DNA of 9,232 bases, from contig JAFLDC010000079.1 in the NCBI GenBank assembly GCA_017302775.1, positions 1 to 9,232 of the forward strand. The letters are read 5' to 3'. This document shows, one piece after another, positions 1 through 6,498 of the stretch. The notes beneath the pieces are model-generated. The model made no database searches and was not told the DNA's origin. It saw only the letters and a program-made list of their open reading frames with translations. Made by a program: the position numbers and the translations under genes. Position 1 is the stretch's first letter, and each line of letters begins with the position of its first letter. Source of the stretch: Sphingomonadales bacterium (GTDB lineage: Bacteria > Pseudomonadota > Alphaproteobacteria > Sphingomonadales > Sphingomonadaceae).

Positions 1-558
1 GTCTGCGCGCAGAACCCGGCCGCTGGCCGGCGCGATCACAACGCCCTGCCCTGCTACCGCGCCGACGGCCGATTGCTGGGCACGAGCGGCGCGGATCTGC
101 GCGTCGGCTGCTGCCGCGGCCGCTTCGGCCTGCTCCAGCCGTGCCTTGGCATAAACGCCGTTCTGATAAAGGAAACGCACGCGCGAGAGTTCGGCCCGCG
201 CCTGCGATGCCTGCGCCTCGGCCGCAGCGGCCTGAGCGCCATAGGCCCCAGCCTGATATCCCAGCTGGTTATCGACAATCCGGCCAATCGGCTGCCCCTT
301 GCTGACCATATCGCCTTCGCGAACCGACAACGTGGTCAGGATGCCAGGGATGCGGGCCAGTACCTGGGCCTGATCGACGGTTGCGATTTCGGCGCTGACG
401 TCCTGCCAGCTGACCGTATCGCTGAACGCCAGGACCAGCCTTTTTCCTTCTGCCGGTTTGGCCGCGGGCGCCGCCTCCTCTTGGGTACCGCACGAGGCAA
501 GCGGGACGGCTAGCAGTAATATGCCGGCGGCAAGAGCAGAACGGCCAATTCGCTTCAT
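1..558 (-). CDS. RND efflux periplasmic adaptor (membrane fusion) lipoprotein, 3' truncated by window edge
   Basis: Adaptor linking an inner-membrane RND pump to a TolC-type channel. The frame starts at an ATG (558-556) and stays open for 186 codons to base 1, so the C-terminal half lies outside. The N-terminus is a lipoprotein signal: basic MKR, a hydrophobic run, and the lipobox LASC with Cys23 as predicted acylation site. Residues about 63-98 look like the first half of a lipoyl/biotinyl-like domain (RIPGILTTLSVREGDMV). Residues about 100-165 are an Ala/Gln/Glu-rich alpha-helical hairpin whose tip is near RFLYQNGVYAKARLEQ. The chain then returns to a beta segment (VIAPASGRVLRAD) typical of the second lipoyl half. 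A G-run lies just upstream as RBS (revcomp of about 564-570). It is 29 nt behind the rhodanese gene, so probably co-transcribed. The RND permease expected downstream is outside the window. The family call is firm; the cargo is unknown. Confidence 0.88.
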   Translation of the reverse strand, partial: MKRIGRSALAAGILLLAVPLASCGTQEEAAPAAKPAEGKRLVLAFSDTVSWQDVSAEIATVDQAQVLARIPGILTTLSVREGDMVSKGQPIGRIVDNQLGYQAGAYGAQAAAAEAQASQARAELSRVRFLYQNGVYAKARLEQAEAAAAAADAQIRAARAQQSAVGAVAGQGVVIAPASGRVLRAD

Positions 559-587
559 CGTAACCCCCACATGAGTACGCAGCCCAA

Positions 588-923
588 TCACCGCGCGACC
601 GGCAGTCGCGCCGCTTGCCAGGCGCCAAACCCGCCTGCGAGATGCGTATCGACGACCCGTTCGGCGTTGGCGCATTTATCAAGTGCCATCGCCGAGCGCT
701 TTCCCCCCAGACAACTCAACACCAACAACTTCCCTTCAGCCGCAGGCAGCCGGGACGGTTGGAATACGGAAAGCGGAATGTTCACCGCCCCTGGGATGTG
801 CCCGCTCGCAAACTCATCCACCTCACGCACATCGACCACTACGGCCTTTCCGGTCTCGAGCAGTGCCGCCAGCTCCTGCGCCGAAACCTCGCGGTGCGCC
901 TTCCTGCCAAATCCGAAAACCAT
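588..923 (-). CDS. Single-domain rhodanese-like sulfurtransferase
   Basis: Small cytoplasmic sulfurtransferase of 111 aa, the normal size for a single rhodanese domain; no signal peptide or membrane segment is seen. Family landmarks in order: VVDVREVDEF (29-38), GHIPGAVNIP (41-50), and the active-site loop CLGGKRS (71-77) with predicted persulfide-forming Cys71, then LAGGFGAW (96-102). The start ATG (923-921) is preceded by AAAGGA about 8 nt upstream. It is the first gene of the leftward operon, divergent from the SQR gene. In sulfide-oxidation loci such proteins move sulfane sulfur between SQR products, glutathione persulfide and thiosulfate; that role here is inferred from context. The loop lacks the common CRSGNRS form, but the Cys and terminal Arg-Ser are kept. 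Confidence 0.9.
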   Translation of the reverse strand: MVFGFGRKAHREVSAQELAALLETGKAVVVDVREVDEFASGHIPGAVNIPLSVFQPSRLPAAEGKLLVLSCLGGKRSAMALDKCANAERVVDTHLAGGFGAWQAARLPVAR

Positions 924-977
924 TGGTTCGTCCTTTCATTTGCGCGCCCGTCGAATCCAGCCCGACGAAATTTGTCC

Positions 978-1005
978 TTGTCATATCGTTCCATGCTTAT
1001 ATAAG
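978..1005 (+). promoter_or_regulatory. Candidate promoter of the SQR operon
   Basis: TTGTCA (978-983) and TATAAG (1000-1005) are separated by 16 bp and resemble sigma-70-type -35 and -10 boxes. The predicted start would be near 1012, giving a leader of about 65 nt before the SQR ATG at 1079. The -10 box lies inside the perfect palindrome CTTATATAAG (996-1005). Prediction by eye only. Confidence 0.45.
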
Positions 1006-1009
1006 TCAA
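981..1009 (-). promoter_or_regulatory. Candidate divergent promoter of the rhodanese/adaptor operon
   Basis: Read on the minus strand, TTGACT (1009-1004) and ATATGA (986-981) are 17 bp apart. This would drive the rhodanese gene, leaving a leader of roughly 50 nt. Its -35 box overlaps the -10 box of the rightward promoter, so the two promoters would be interlocked. Confidence 0.4.
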
Positions 1010-1019
1010 TACCGATTGA
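996..1019. promoter_or_regulatory. Tandem dyads: possible operator between the divergent sulfur operons
   Basis: Two dyads lie end to end: the perfect 10-bp palindrome CTTATATAAG (996-1005) and the inverted repeat TCAAT-ACCG-ATTGA (1006-1019). They overlap the core elements of both predicted promoters, the expected position for a repressor acting on both. Sulfide operons in alphaproteobacteria are often controlled by ArsR-type persulfide sensors (BigR/SqrR). No such regulator is encoded in the window, so assignment to that family is inference. Confidence 0.4.
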
Positions 1020-1078
1020 TGAGTCCCTGCGGCGGAGAGGCCGGATCGAATGGGGCTTTACAAAAGGGAGACCGCAGC

Positions 1079-2359
1079 ATGGCATTGCCTAAGATCATTA
1101 TCCTCGGCGCCGGGCTGGGCGGAACGATTGCCGCCTATGAGATTCGTGACGCCGTCAAGGGCAAGGCTGAGGTCATGGTCATCAATGACCAAGAGGATTA
1201 TTGGTTCGTGCCATCCAATCCGTGGGTCGCCGTGCGCTGGCGCAAACCCGATGCGATCAAGGTGCACTTGCCGCCGATCATGGCCAGGAAAGGCATTGGT
1301 TTTACCGCTGTCGGCGCCAAGCGGGTGCATCCTGAAGAGAACCGGGTCGAACTCAACGATGGCAGTTCAGAAAGTTATGACTATCTGGTGATCGCAACCG
1401 GTCCGGACCTGGCGTTCGACGAGATCGCGGGCTTTGGCCCTGACGGATTCACGCAGTCCGTTTGTCGCACCGATCATGCTGCTGCCGCGGCTGACGCCTT
1501 TGAAGAGCTTTGTGCCGATCCCAAACCGATCGTGGTTGGGGCGGCGCAGGGCGCATCGTGTTATGGCCCGGCCTACGAGTTCGCGCTGATCCTCGACACC
1601 GAACTCAAACGCCGCAAGATCCGCGATCGCGTGCCGATGACCTTCGTCACAGCCGAACCATACATCGGGCACCTCGGCCTTGACGGCGTGGGCGACACCA
1701 AGTCGCTGCTGGAAAGCGAATTGCGCGATCGCTCGATCAAATGGATCACCAATGCCCGCGTCAGCAAGGTTGAAGATGGCCAGATGCAGGTGGAAGAAGT
1801 GACCGAGGAAGGTTCGGTCAAGAAGGTTCAAGACCTGCCGTTTGGCTTTGCCATGCTGCTGCCGGCATTTCGAGGTGTGCCGGCCGTTTACGGCATCGAC
1901 GGATTGACCAATCCGCGCGGTTTCATCCTCGCGGACAAGCACCAGCGCAACCCAACGTTCAAAAATATCTATTCGCTGGGCGTTTGCGTCGCAATTCCTC
2001 CGGTTGCCGCCACCCCGGTTCCGGTCGGCGTTCCCAAGACAGGATTCATGATTGAGTCGATGGTCACGGCGATCGCAGCCAATTTGAAGGCGGAGCTTGC
2101 CGGCAAGGAGCCGGGTGAGGAAGCCACGTGGAACGCGGTATGTCTTGCTGATTTCGGAGACGGCGGTGTCGCCTTTGTCGCTCAGCCGCAGATCCCGCCG
2201 CGCAACCTCAACTGGTCATCCAGCGGCAAGTGGGTCCACCTCGCCAAGATCGGGTTTGAGAAATACTTTCTTCACAAGGTTCGGCGCGGCACCAGCGAGC
2301 CGTTTTATGAAAAGCTCGCCCTGCACGCGCTGGGTATCCGCAAGCTGCGCTTCAAGTAA
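1079..2359 (+). CDS. sqr: Sulfide:quinone oxidoreductase (SQR), type I-like
   Basis: Membrane-associated FAD enzyme that oxidises sulfide to sulfane sulfur or polysulfide and passes electrons to the quinone pool. The product is 426 aa, close to characterised type I SQRs. An N-terminal dinucleotide-binding fold has GAGLGGTIAAYE (10-21). FVPSNPWV (43-50) and DYLVIATGPDLAF (101-113) are typical of the family. Cys129 (QSVCRTDHA), Cys161 (GASCYGPAYEFA) and Cys355 (NAVCLADFGD) match the three conserved redox cysteines of Acidithiobacillus-type SQR by position and surrounding sequence, from memory of that protein. The C-terminal WVHLAKIGFEKYFLHK region is the amphipathic membrane-binding and quinone-side part. 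The frame is open further upstream, but the ATG at 1079 has GGGAG 8 nt before it and begins exactly at the FAD fold. First gene of the rightward operon, with DUF2892 11 nt downstream. Confidence 0.95.
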   Translation: MALPKIIILGAGLGGTIAAYEIRDAVKGKAEVMVINDQEDYWFVPSNPWVAVRWRKPDAIKVHLPPIMARKGIGFTAVGAKRVHPEENRVELNDGSSESYDYLVIATGPDLAFDEIAGFGPDGFTQSVCRTDHAAAAADAFEELCADPKPIVVGAAQGASCYGPAYEFALILDTELKRRKIRDRVPMTFVTAEPYIGHLGLDGVGDTKSLLESELRDRSIKWITNARVSKVEDGQMQVEEVTEEGSVKKVQDLPFGFAMLLPAFRGVPAVYGIDGLTNPRGFILADKHQRNPTFKNIYSLGVCVAIPPVAATPVPVGVPKTGFMIESMVTAIAANLKAELAGKEPGEEATWNAVCLADFGDGGVAFVAQPQIPPRNLNWSSSGKWVHLAKIGFEKYFLHKVRRGTSEPFYEKLALHALGIRKLRFK

Positions 2360-2370
2360 GGAAATCTGCG

Positions 2371-2574
2371 ATGACGCTCGATTCAGCCGTGTTTCGATTT
2401 GCCGGAACAGTAGTTCTGGCCAGCCTCGCTCAGGCCCATTGGGTACATCCGGGATGGTTGTGGCTGACTGCATTCGCCGGCCTCAACATGCTCCAGGCCA
2501 GCTTCACCGGATTTTGCCCAGCCGCGATGGTTTTTAAGAAGCTGGGTATCCGCCCCGGTAACGCGTTCCGCTGA
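2371..2574 (+). CDS. YgaP-like two-helix membrane protein (DUF2892)
   Basis: Inner-membrane protein of 67 aa with two hydrophobic stretches (about 8-25 and 27-46). They are followed by the family signature ASFTGFCPAAMVFKKLG (43-59), including a conserved Cys49-Pro50. This is the membrane half found fused to a rhodanese domain in Escherichia coli YgaP; here it stands alone. AAGGA overlaps the SQR stop codon and serves as RBS. It sits 11 nt after SQR and 10 nt before the TolC gene. Its likely role is anchoring or coupling of sulfane-sulfur handling at the membrane, but the biochemical function of the family is poorly defined. Confidence 0.85.
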   Translation: MTLDSAVFRFAGTVVLASLAQAHWVHPGWLWLTAFAGLNMLQASFTGFCPAAMVFKKLGIRPGNAFR

Positions 2575-2584
2575 TCGGACGACG

Positions 2585-3847
2585 ATGCACCGTTCGCTGC
2601 TGACCTTCATCGCGCTTTCTTGTGCCGTGCTGGCTCCCCCGGCATTGGCGCAAGACCTCGCCGCCGCTATCGCCGATGCCCAGGCAAACGCCCCCACGCT
2701 TGCCGAAGCGCAAGCCGGCGAAGCGGCGGCGAGTGCCCGGATGGACGGCGCAGCGGCAGAGGCAAACCCGACGGTGCGGATAGAAGGAAGCGCCGGAATT
2801 GGCCGGATCGACAATGCCGGCTTCTTCGGGATCACCGCCGACAACGTCAATCCGCTTGCCGTTCAGGCGACCGCCGAGATGCCGCTTTACACCGGTGGGC
2901 GACTTGATGCGGCGCGGGCCCAAGCGCGCGGCGGCACCGACATCGCCCGCTACCGGACCGAGCAAGCCCGACTGGACGTAGCCATTTCGGCGGTTGCCGC
3001 CTATGCCGAAGTGCTGACCGCCCGGCAGATCGAACAGAGCTTCGTCAGTCTTGTAGCCGAACTCAAGGAAGTCGAGCGCCAGGCTGCGCTGCGATTTCGC
3101 GCGGGCGATATTACCAGCTCCGATGTTGCCCTGATCAAAGCCCGCCGCGCTGAAGCAGAAGCCGGATTGGCCGCCGCCCACGGCCGGCGAATGTCAGCCG
3201 AAGCCGGGTTCGAACGACTGACCGGCAAGGCTCCCGGCGCGCTTGCACCCCTGCCCGCTCCGCCGCCGGCTCCGCCTTCACTCTCCTATGCCATCGAACT
3301 GGCGCATCTTAACAACCCAGCGCTGAAACAGGCTGAGCAAGGCGTCGTGATCGCGCAGGCCGGCGCGCGTGCGGCGCGGGCCGAAGCGATGCCCGCCGTC
3401 GGTGCCTTTGCCGAGGCTGCCTATGTGCGCGACCAGTTTTTCCCTGGTTACAAATCAAATTCGGTCGCAGTTGGCGTCCGTGGCCGCTGGACGCTCTATT
3501 CCGGCGGGCGAACCCCTGCACAGGTACGCGGTGCAGACGCCGAGATTGCAATGGCAGAAGCGCGCGCACGGCAAACTCGCCAGACCCTGGATGGGATGGT
3601 TATCGATGCCTGGCATGGTCTTGAAACAGCGCAACGCATGGTCGCGGCGTCGGAGGCGCGCCTTGCCGCAGCCAATGAAGCCTTACGCGGCACGCGTCTG
3701 GAAGCGCAGGTTGGGGCCAAACCTACTCTTGCGGTGCTGGATGCAGAGCGTGAGGTGAACGCCGCGCAGACCGCCCTTCTCGAAGCGCAAGGCCGCCGTC
3801 ACATCGCAGCCTGGCGGCTCAACGCACTGACAGGATTTGAACAATGA
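2585..3847 (+). CDS. TolC-family outer-membrane efflux channel
   Basis: Outer-membrane channel of a tripartite pump, 420 aa, usual for the OEP family. An N-terminal Sec signal peptide (about 1-22) has a hydrophobic core and an ALA-QD cleavage site; there is no lipobox. The internal duplication typical of the family is visible: MPLYTGGRLDAARAQA (99-114) and WTLYSGGRTPAQVRGADAE (302-320), each beginning a long Ala/Glu/Arg-rich helical stretch. The linker APLPAPPPAPP (221-231) separates the two halves. RFRAGDITSSDV (170-181) and EAQVGAKPTLAVLDAERE (373-390) are typical helix-turn segments. Its stop overlaps the next start (ATGA at 3844-3847), so it is translationally coupled to the persulfide dioxygenase. 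The likely adaptor partner is the divergent gene at 1-558. A TolC gene placed inside a sulfide-oxidation operon is unusual. Confidence 0.92.
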   Translation: MHRSLLTFIALSCAVLAPPALAQDLAAAIADAQANAPTLAEAQAGEAAASARMDGAAAEANPTVRIEGSAGIGRIDNAGFFGITADNVNPLAVQATAEMPLYTGGRLDAARAQARGGTDIARYRTEQARLDVAISAVAAYAEVLTARQIEQSFVSLVAELKEVERQAALRFRAGDITSSDVALIKARRAEAEAGLAAAHGRRMSAEAGFERLTGKAPGALAPLPAPPPAPPSLSYAIELAHLNNPALKQAEQGVVIAQAGARAARAEAMPAVGAFAEAAYVRDQFFPGYKSNSVAVGVRGRWTLYSGGRTPAQVRGADAEIAMAEARARQTRQTLDGMVIDAWHGLETAQRMVAASEARLAAANEALRGTRLEAQVGAKPTLAVLDAEREVNAAQTALLEAQGRRHIAAWRLNALTGFEQ

Positions 3848-4764
3848 CAGACACAGCAGTTGCTGGCGCCATCCGGCAGATCAATATGTCGCGCGCCGGT
3901 GCCAGGCCTGAAATCCAGACCTTCTTTGACGAGCCGACTTTTACTGCCACCCATGTGGTGTTCGATCCGATCGAACGTCGCGCCGCGATCATTGATTCGG
4001 TCCTCGACTTCGATCAGGCCTCAGGCCGGACCAGCACCGCATCGGCCGAGGCTGTTATCGCCTGGGTCCGGAGCGAGGGCCTGACCGTCGACTGGATTTT
4101 GGAGACGCATGCCCACGCCGATCACCTCTCGGCCGCGCCGTTTTTGAAACAGCAACTTGGCGGCACGATCGTAATCGGGGCAGACATCACCACGGTACAG
4201 CGAACCTTTGCCAAGGTATTCAATGAGCCGCAGGGCTTTGCCCAGGACGGGTCACAGTTCGACCGTCTGATGCACGATGGCGAAGTATTTGCGATCGGAA
4301 GTATTCCCGCGATGGCCCTGCACGTGCCCGGCCACACCCCGGCCTGTCTGGCCTACGTCATCGGTGATGCGGTCTTCGTGGGCGATACGCTGTTCATGCC
4401 AGACTACGGCACGGCACGTTGCGACTTTCCTGGCGGCAACGCGCGGACCCTCTATCGATCAATCCGGCGGCTAATGCAGCTTCCCGATGCCACGCGCGTT
4501 TTCCTGTGTCACGATTATCAGGCACCTGATCGCAAGACCTATGTTTGGGAAACCACCATCGGCGCCGAACGCCAAGGCAATATCCAGGTTCACGACGGCG
4601 TCACCGAGGAAGAATTCGTCGCGATGCGCGAAGCCCGCGATGCCACACTCGGCATGCCACGGCTGATCCTTCCGTCTGTGCAGGTCAACATTCGCGCCGG
4701 TAACCTGCCAGAGCCGGAAGAAAACGGCGTGCGTTACCTCAAGCTGCCGCTCAATCTGCTATGA
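3844..4764 (+). CDS. Persulfide dioxygenase (ETHE1/Blh-like, metallo-beta-lactamase fold)
   Basis: Predicted mononuclear Fe(II) enzyme that oxidises glutathione persulfide to sulfite and glutathione in the cytoplasm. The product is 306 aa. Metal-site motifs: THAHADHLSA (88-97) with His89, His91, Asp93 and His94; PGHTPAC (162-168) with His164; GDTLF (180-184) with Asp181; CHDY (222-225) with His223. By analogy with ETHE1, iron would be held by His89, His164 and Asp181. ARCDFPGG (191-198) takes the place of the RTDF substrate-site motif of animal ETHE1, as seen in bacterial Blh-type enzymes. The DUF442 phosphatase-like domain fused in some Blh proteins is absent. It starts inside the TolC stop and ends overlapping the TauE start, between SQR and the exporter, which fits conversion of SQR-derived persulfide to sulfite. 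Confidence 0.9.
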   Translation: MTDTAVAGAIRQINMSRAGARPEIQTFFDEPTFTATHVVFDPIERRAAIIDSVLDFDQASGRTSTASAEAVIAWVRSEGLTVDWILETHAHADHLSAAPFLKQQLGGTIVIGADITTVQRTFAKVFNEPQGFAQDGSQFDRLMHDGEVFAIGSIPAMALHVPGHTPACLAYVIGDAVFVGDTLFMPDYGTARCDFPGGNARTLYRSIRRLMQLPDATRVFLCHDYQAPDRKTYVWETTIGAERQGNIQVHDGVTEEEFVAMREARDATLGMPRLILPSVQVNIRAGNLPEPEENGVRYLKLPLNLL

Positions 4765-5546
4765 TTGACACCGCCCAGTCCCTGCTCGCGGCGCTCAGCG
4801 GGATTTTGGTGGGTTTCACACTCGGGCTTGTTGGCGGCGGCGGATCGATCCTGGCGGTTCCGCTGATGGTCTATGTCGTCGGCGTTCGCAGCCCCCATAT
4901 CGCGATCGGCACCTCGGCGCTCGCAGTTGCGGCCAATGCGTTGTTCGGACTGGCAAACCATGCCCGCGCCAAAAACGTCAACTGGCGGTGCGGCGGGGCC
5001 TATGCCTTTGCGGGCGTGCTGGGTGCATTCGCTGGATCGAGTTTTGGCAAGGCCTTCGACGGCCAGAAACTGGTATTCCTGTTCGCCTTGCCGATGATTG
5101 TGGTGGCCGTGCTGATGTACCGGTCACGCGGCGATGATGGTATCGAAGGTGTCGTGTGTAACCGCGACAATTTCCCCAAAGTGGCCGGCTTTGGCCTGGG
5201 CACCGGCATGCTTTCGGGGTTCTTCGGGATCGGCGGCGGCTTCCTGATCGTGCCGGGATTGATCGCTTCGACGGCGATGCCGATCTACCGCGCGATCGGC
5301 ACCTCGCTGGTAGCGGTCAGCACCTTCGGTCTGACCACCGCGCTTAATTACGCCGCTTCCGATATGATAGACTGGCCGCTTGCAGCAAGTTTCATTGGCG
5401 GCGGCGCGATCGGCAGTATGATCGGCACGGCCGCGTCACGTCGGTTTGCCGCGAAAAAGGGATCGCTCAATGCCGCGTTCGCATCGCTCGTTCTGATCGT
5501 CGCGGCCTATATGCTGATCAAGAGCTGGGCGGCCCTGAATAACTGA
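4761..5546 (+). CDS. TauE/SafE-family anion (probably sulfite) exporter
   Basis: Polytopic inner-membrane protein of 261 aa with about eight hydrophobic segments. It has the internal repeat of the TauE/SafE family: GLVGGGGSILAVPLM (22-36) followed by AIGTSALAV (48-56), and GFFGIGGGFLIVPGL (153-167) followed by AIGTSLVAV (178-186). The start ATG at 4761 overlaps the dioxygenase stop (ATGA), so it is translationally coupled. Family members export sulfite, sulfoacetate or related organosulfur anions. Next to a persulfide dioxygenase, sulfite is the most plausible substrate, but that rests on context. Last gene of the operon; a hairpin follows 3 nt after the stop codon. Confidence 0.9.
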   Translation: MIDTAQSLLAALSGILVGFTLGLVGGGGSILAVPLMVYVVGVRSPHIAIGTSALAVAANALFGLANHARAKNVNWRCGGAYAFAGVLGAFAGSSFGKAFDGQKLVFLFALPMIVVAVLMYRSRGDDGIEGVVCNRDNFPKVAGFGLGTGMLSGFFGIGGGFLIVPGLIASTAMPIYRAIGTSLVAVSTFGLTTALNYAASDMIDWPLAASFIGGGAIGSMIGTAASRRFAAKKGSLNAAFASLVLIVAAYMLIKSWAALNN

Positions 5547-5549
5547 TCC

Positions 5550-5594
5550 GCCGGGAAGATGTCAGAGGAGCGTACTTGCATCCATCATCCCGGC
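5550..5594 (+). terminator. Hairpin after the sulfur operon, possible terminator
   Basis: CCGGGAAGATG (5551-5561) pairs with CATCATCCCGG (5583-5593), 10 of 11 positions, with an extra G-C pair outside (5550/5594) and a 21-nt loop. It begins 3 nt after the TauE stop codon. The downstream CCTGTCTTATATT is only modestly T-rich, so it may be an imperfect intrinsic terminator or a 3'-end-stabilising hairpin. Confidence 0.45.
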
Positions 5595-5761
5595 CTGTCT
5601 TATATTAAACTCCGAAAATATATTGGCTTTCGATGTGCTTTATAATTGCGATTACAGCTTCTATACTTGCAAGACGAAATACCCATGCATATCTCCATTG
5701 TTTTGTCTTCTATTTTTTGTAATTCATAAAAAGGATGCCAAAATTTTCATAGAGGCTGAGC
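5595..5761 (+). promoter_or_regulatory. AT-rich gap with candidate promoter for the dioxygenase gene
   Basis: This stretch is much more AT-rich than the genes on its left and has no credible coding region. It contains a perfect -10 hexamer TATAAT (5641-5646), but no good -35 at standard spacing: TTGGCT at 5623-5628 is only 12 bp away. A purine-rich AGAGG about 6 nt before the GTG at 5762 is the likely ribosome binding site. Confidence 0.35.
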
Positions 5762-6475
5762 GTGGATCTCAATCCAAATCTTCCCAAAAGCGGTTGGCAG
5801 CTGAACAGAAACGTGGTGCCAGCGGACCATATTCTGCAAATGCGCGACTGGCTGCAGCGGGCCGCAGAGCGGGCACGAAATACGCCATCGCTTGAACCGG
5901 AATTTGAGGATGCGGGGCAAACCCAAGCCAGAAAGCTGCGCCGCCTGTTCTGGAATGACGAGCCGTTCTGGTCGCAGATAATTGGCCATGGGCTGGCCCG
6001 GCATGCAACGGCATTGGTCGGCGCGGGAGCATCAGTCATTTTTCATGCGGCATTTCTCAAGGCTCCCTGCGGTGGATCAGCCACGCCTTTTCATCAGGAT
6101 CAGGCCTTCTGGCGCTATGACTACCCAGGTGCGGTGTCGATGTGGCTGGCGCTGGACGATACCGGCCGCCATAACGGCTGCATGGAGCTGTGCTCCGGTT
6201 CTCATCTCCTGCCGATCCTACCTCACCATCGCAGGCCGGACTGGGTCCATCCCGGGATTGATCTGCACGCCCACAATCTCGATCCGGAGCCCATCGAAAT
6301 GTCCGCGGGTGACCTGTTGGTGTGGGATAAAAAATTGGTTCACGGCAGCGGTATCAATGACTCCAATGTTCCGCGCTGGGGAATCGTGATGGTAATTGCC
6401 GATGGCAGCCTTCCCGGCTTTCGCGCATTTGACCAGCAACCGATCGCAGGGCTGGGGATTGCGCACGATGGATAG
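5762..6475 (+). CDS. PhyH-family Fe(II)/2-oxoglutarate-dependent dioxygenase
   Basis: Predicted non-haem iron oxygenase of 237 aa in the phytanoyl-CoA dioxygenase family, which hydroxylates CoA-, carrier-protein-bound or free small acids. The iron facial triad is visible: His111 and Asp113 in PFHQDQAFW (109-117), and His194 in LVHGSG (192-197). Arg205, 11 residues after the distal His, is placed to bind the 2-oxoglutarate carboxylate. MWLALDD (127-133), NGCMELCSGSH (138-148) and SAGDLLVWD (181-189) are normal PhyH core strands. The GTG start is chosen because AGAGG precedes it and no better ATG lies at the N-terminus. The acidic iron ligand is retained, so hydroxylation or desaturation is expected rather than halogenation. 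The gene converges on the hydrolase/ANL/ACP operon (23-nt gap), suggesting it acts in the same pathway. Substrate unknown. Confidence 0.85.
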   Translation: MDLNPNLPKSGWQLNRNVVPADHILQMRDWLQRAAERARNTPSLEPEFEDAGQTQARKLRRLFWNDEPFWSQIIGHGLARHATALVGAGASVIFHAAFLKAPCGGSATPFHQDQAFWRYDYPGAVSMWLALDDTGRHNGCMELCSGSHLLPILPHHRRPDWVHPGIDLHAHNLDPEPIEMSAGDLLVWDKKLVHGSGINDSNVPRWGIVMVIADGSLPGFRAFDQQPIAGLGIAHDG

Positions 6476-6498
6476 CCAATGCCGCCAATCTTGAAGGT

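Noticed and set aside
683..1078. Upstream extension of the SQR reading frame to an ATG at 683
   Set aside because: The extension overlaps the divergent rhodanese gene and the promoter region, and its translation looks non-protein-like. The ATG at 1079 has a good ribosome site and starts right at the FAD-binding fold.
1367..1942. 191-codon frame on the minus strand inside SQR
   Set aside because: Antisense shadow of a well-supported SQR gene; no recognisable family.
2534..3181. 215-codon minus-strand frame opposite the TolC gene
   Set aside because: GC-rich antisense shadow; the plus strand encodes a complete TolC protein with signal peptide and internal repeat.
3844..4764. Glyoxalase II or beta-lactamase reading of the MBL-fold gene
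   Set aside because: The ARCDFPGG and CHDY motifs and the SQR/TauE neighbourhood fit the ETHE1/Blh persulfide dioxygenase group better.
5598..5627. Possible operator from TATATTAA and AATATATT near 5600-5624
   Set aside because: Short AT-only matches are expected by chance in this stretch and do not form a consistent dyad with a promoter.
5623..5895. 90-codon plus-strand frame crossing the AT-rich gap into the PhyH gene
   Set aside because: Its first part is low-complexity AT-rich sequence and the rest is out of frame with the clear PhyH coding region.
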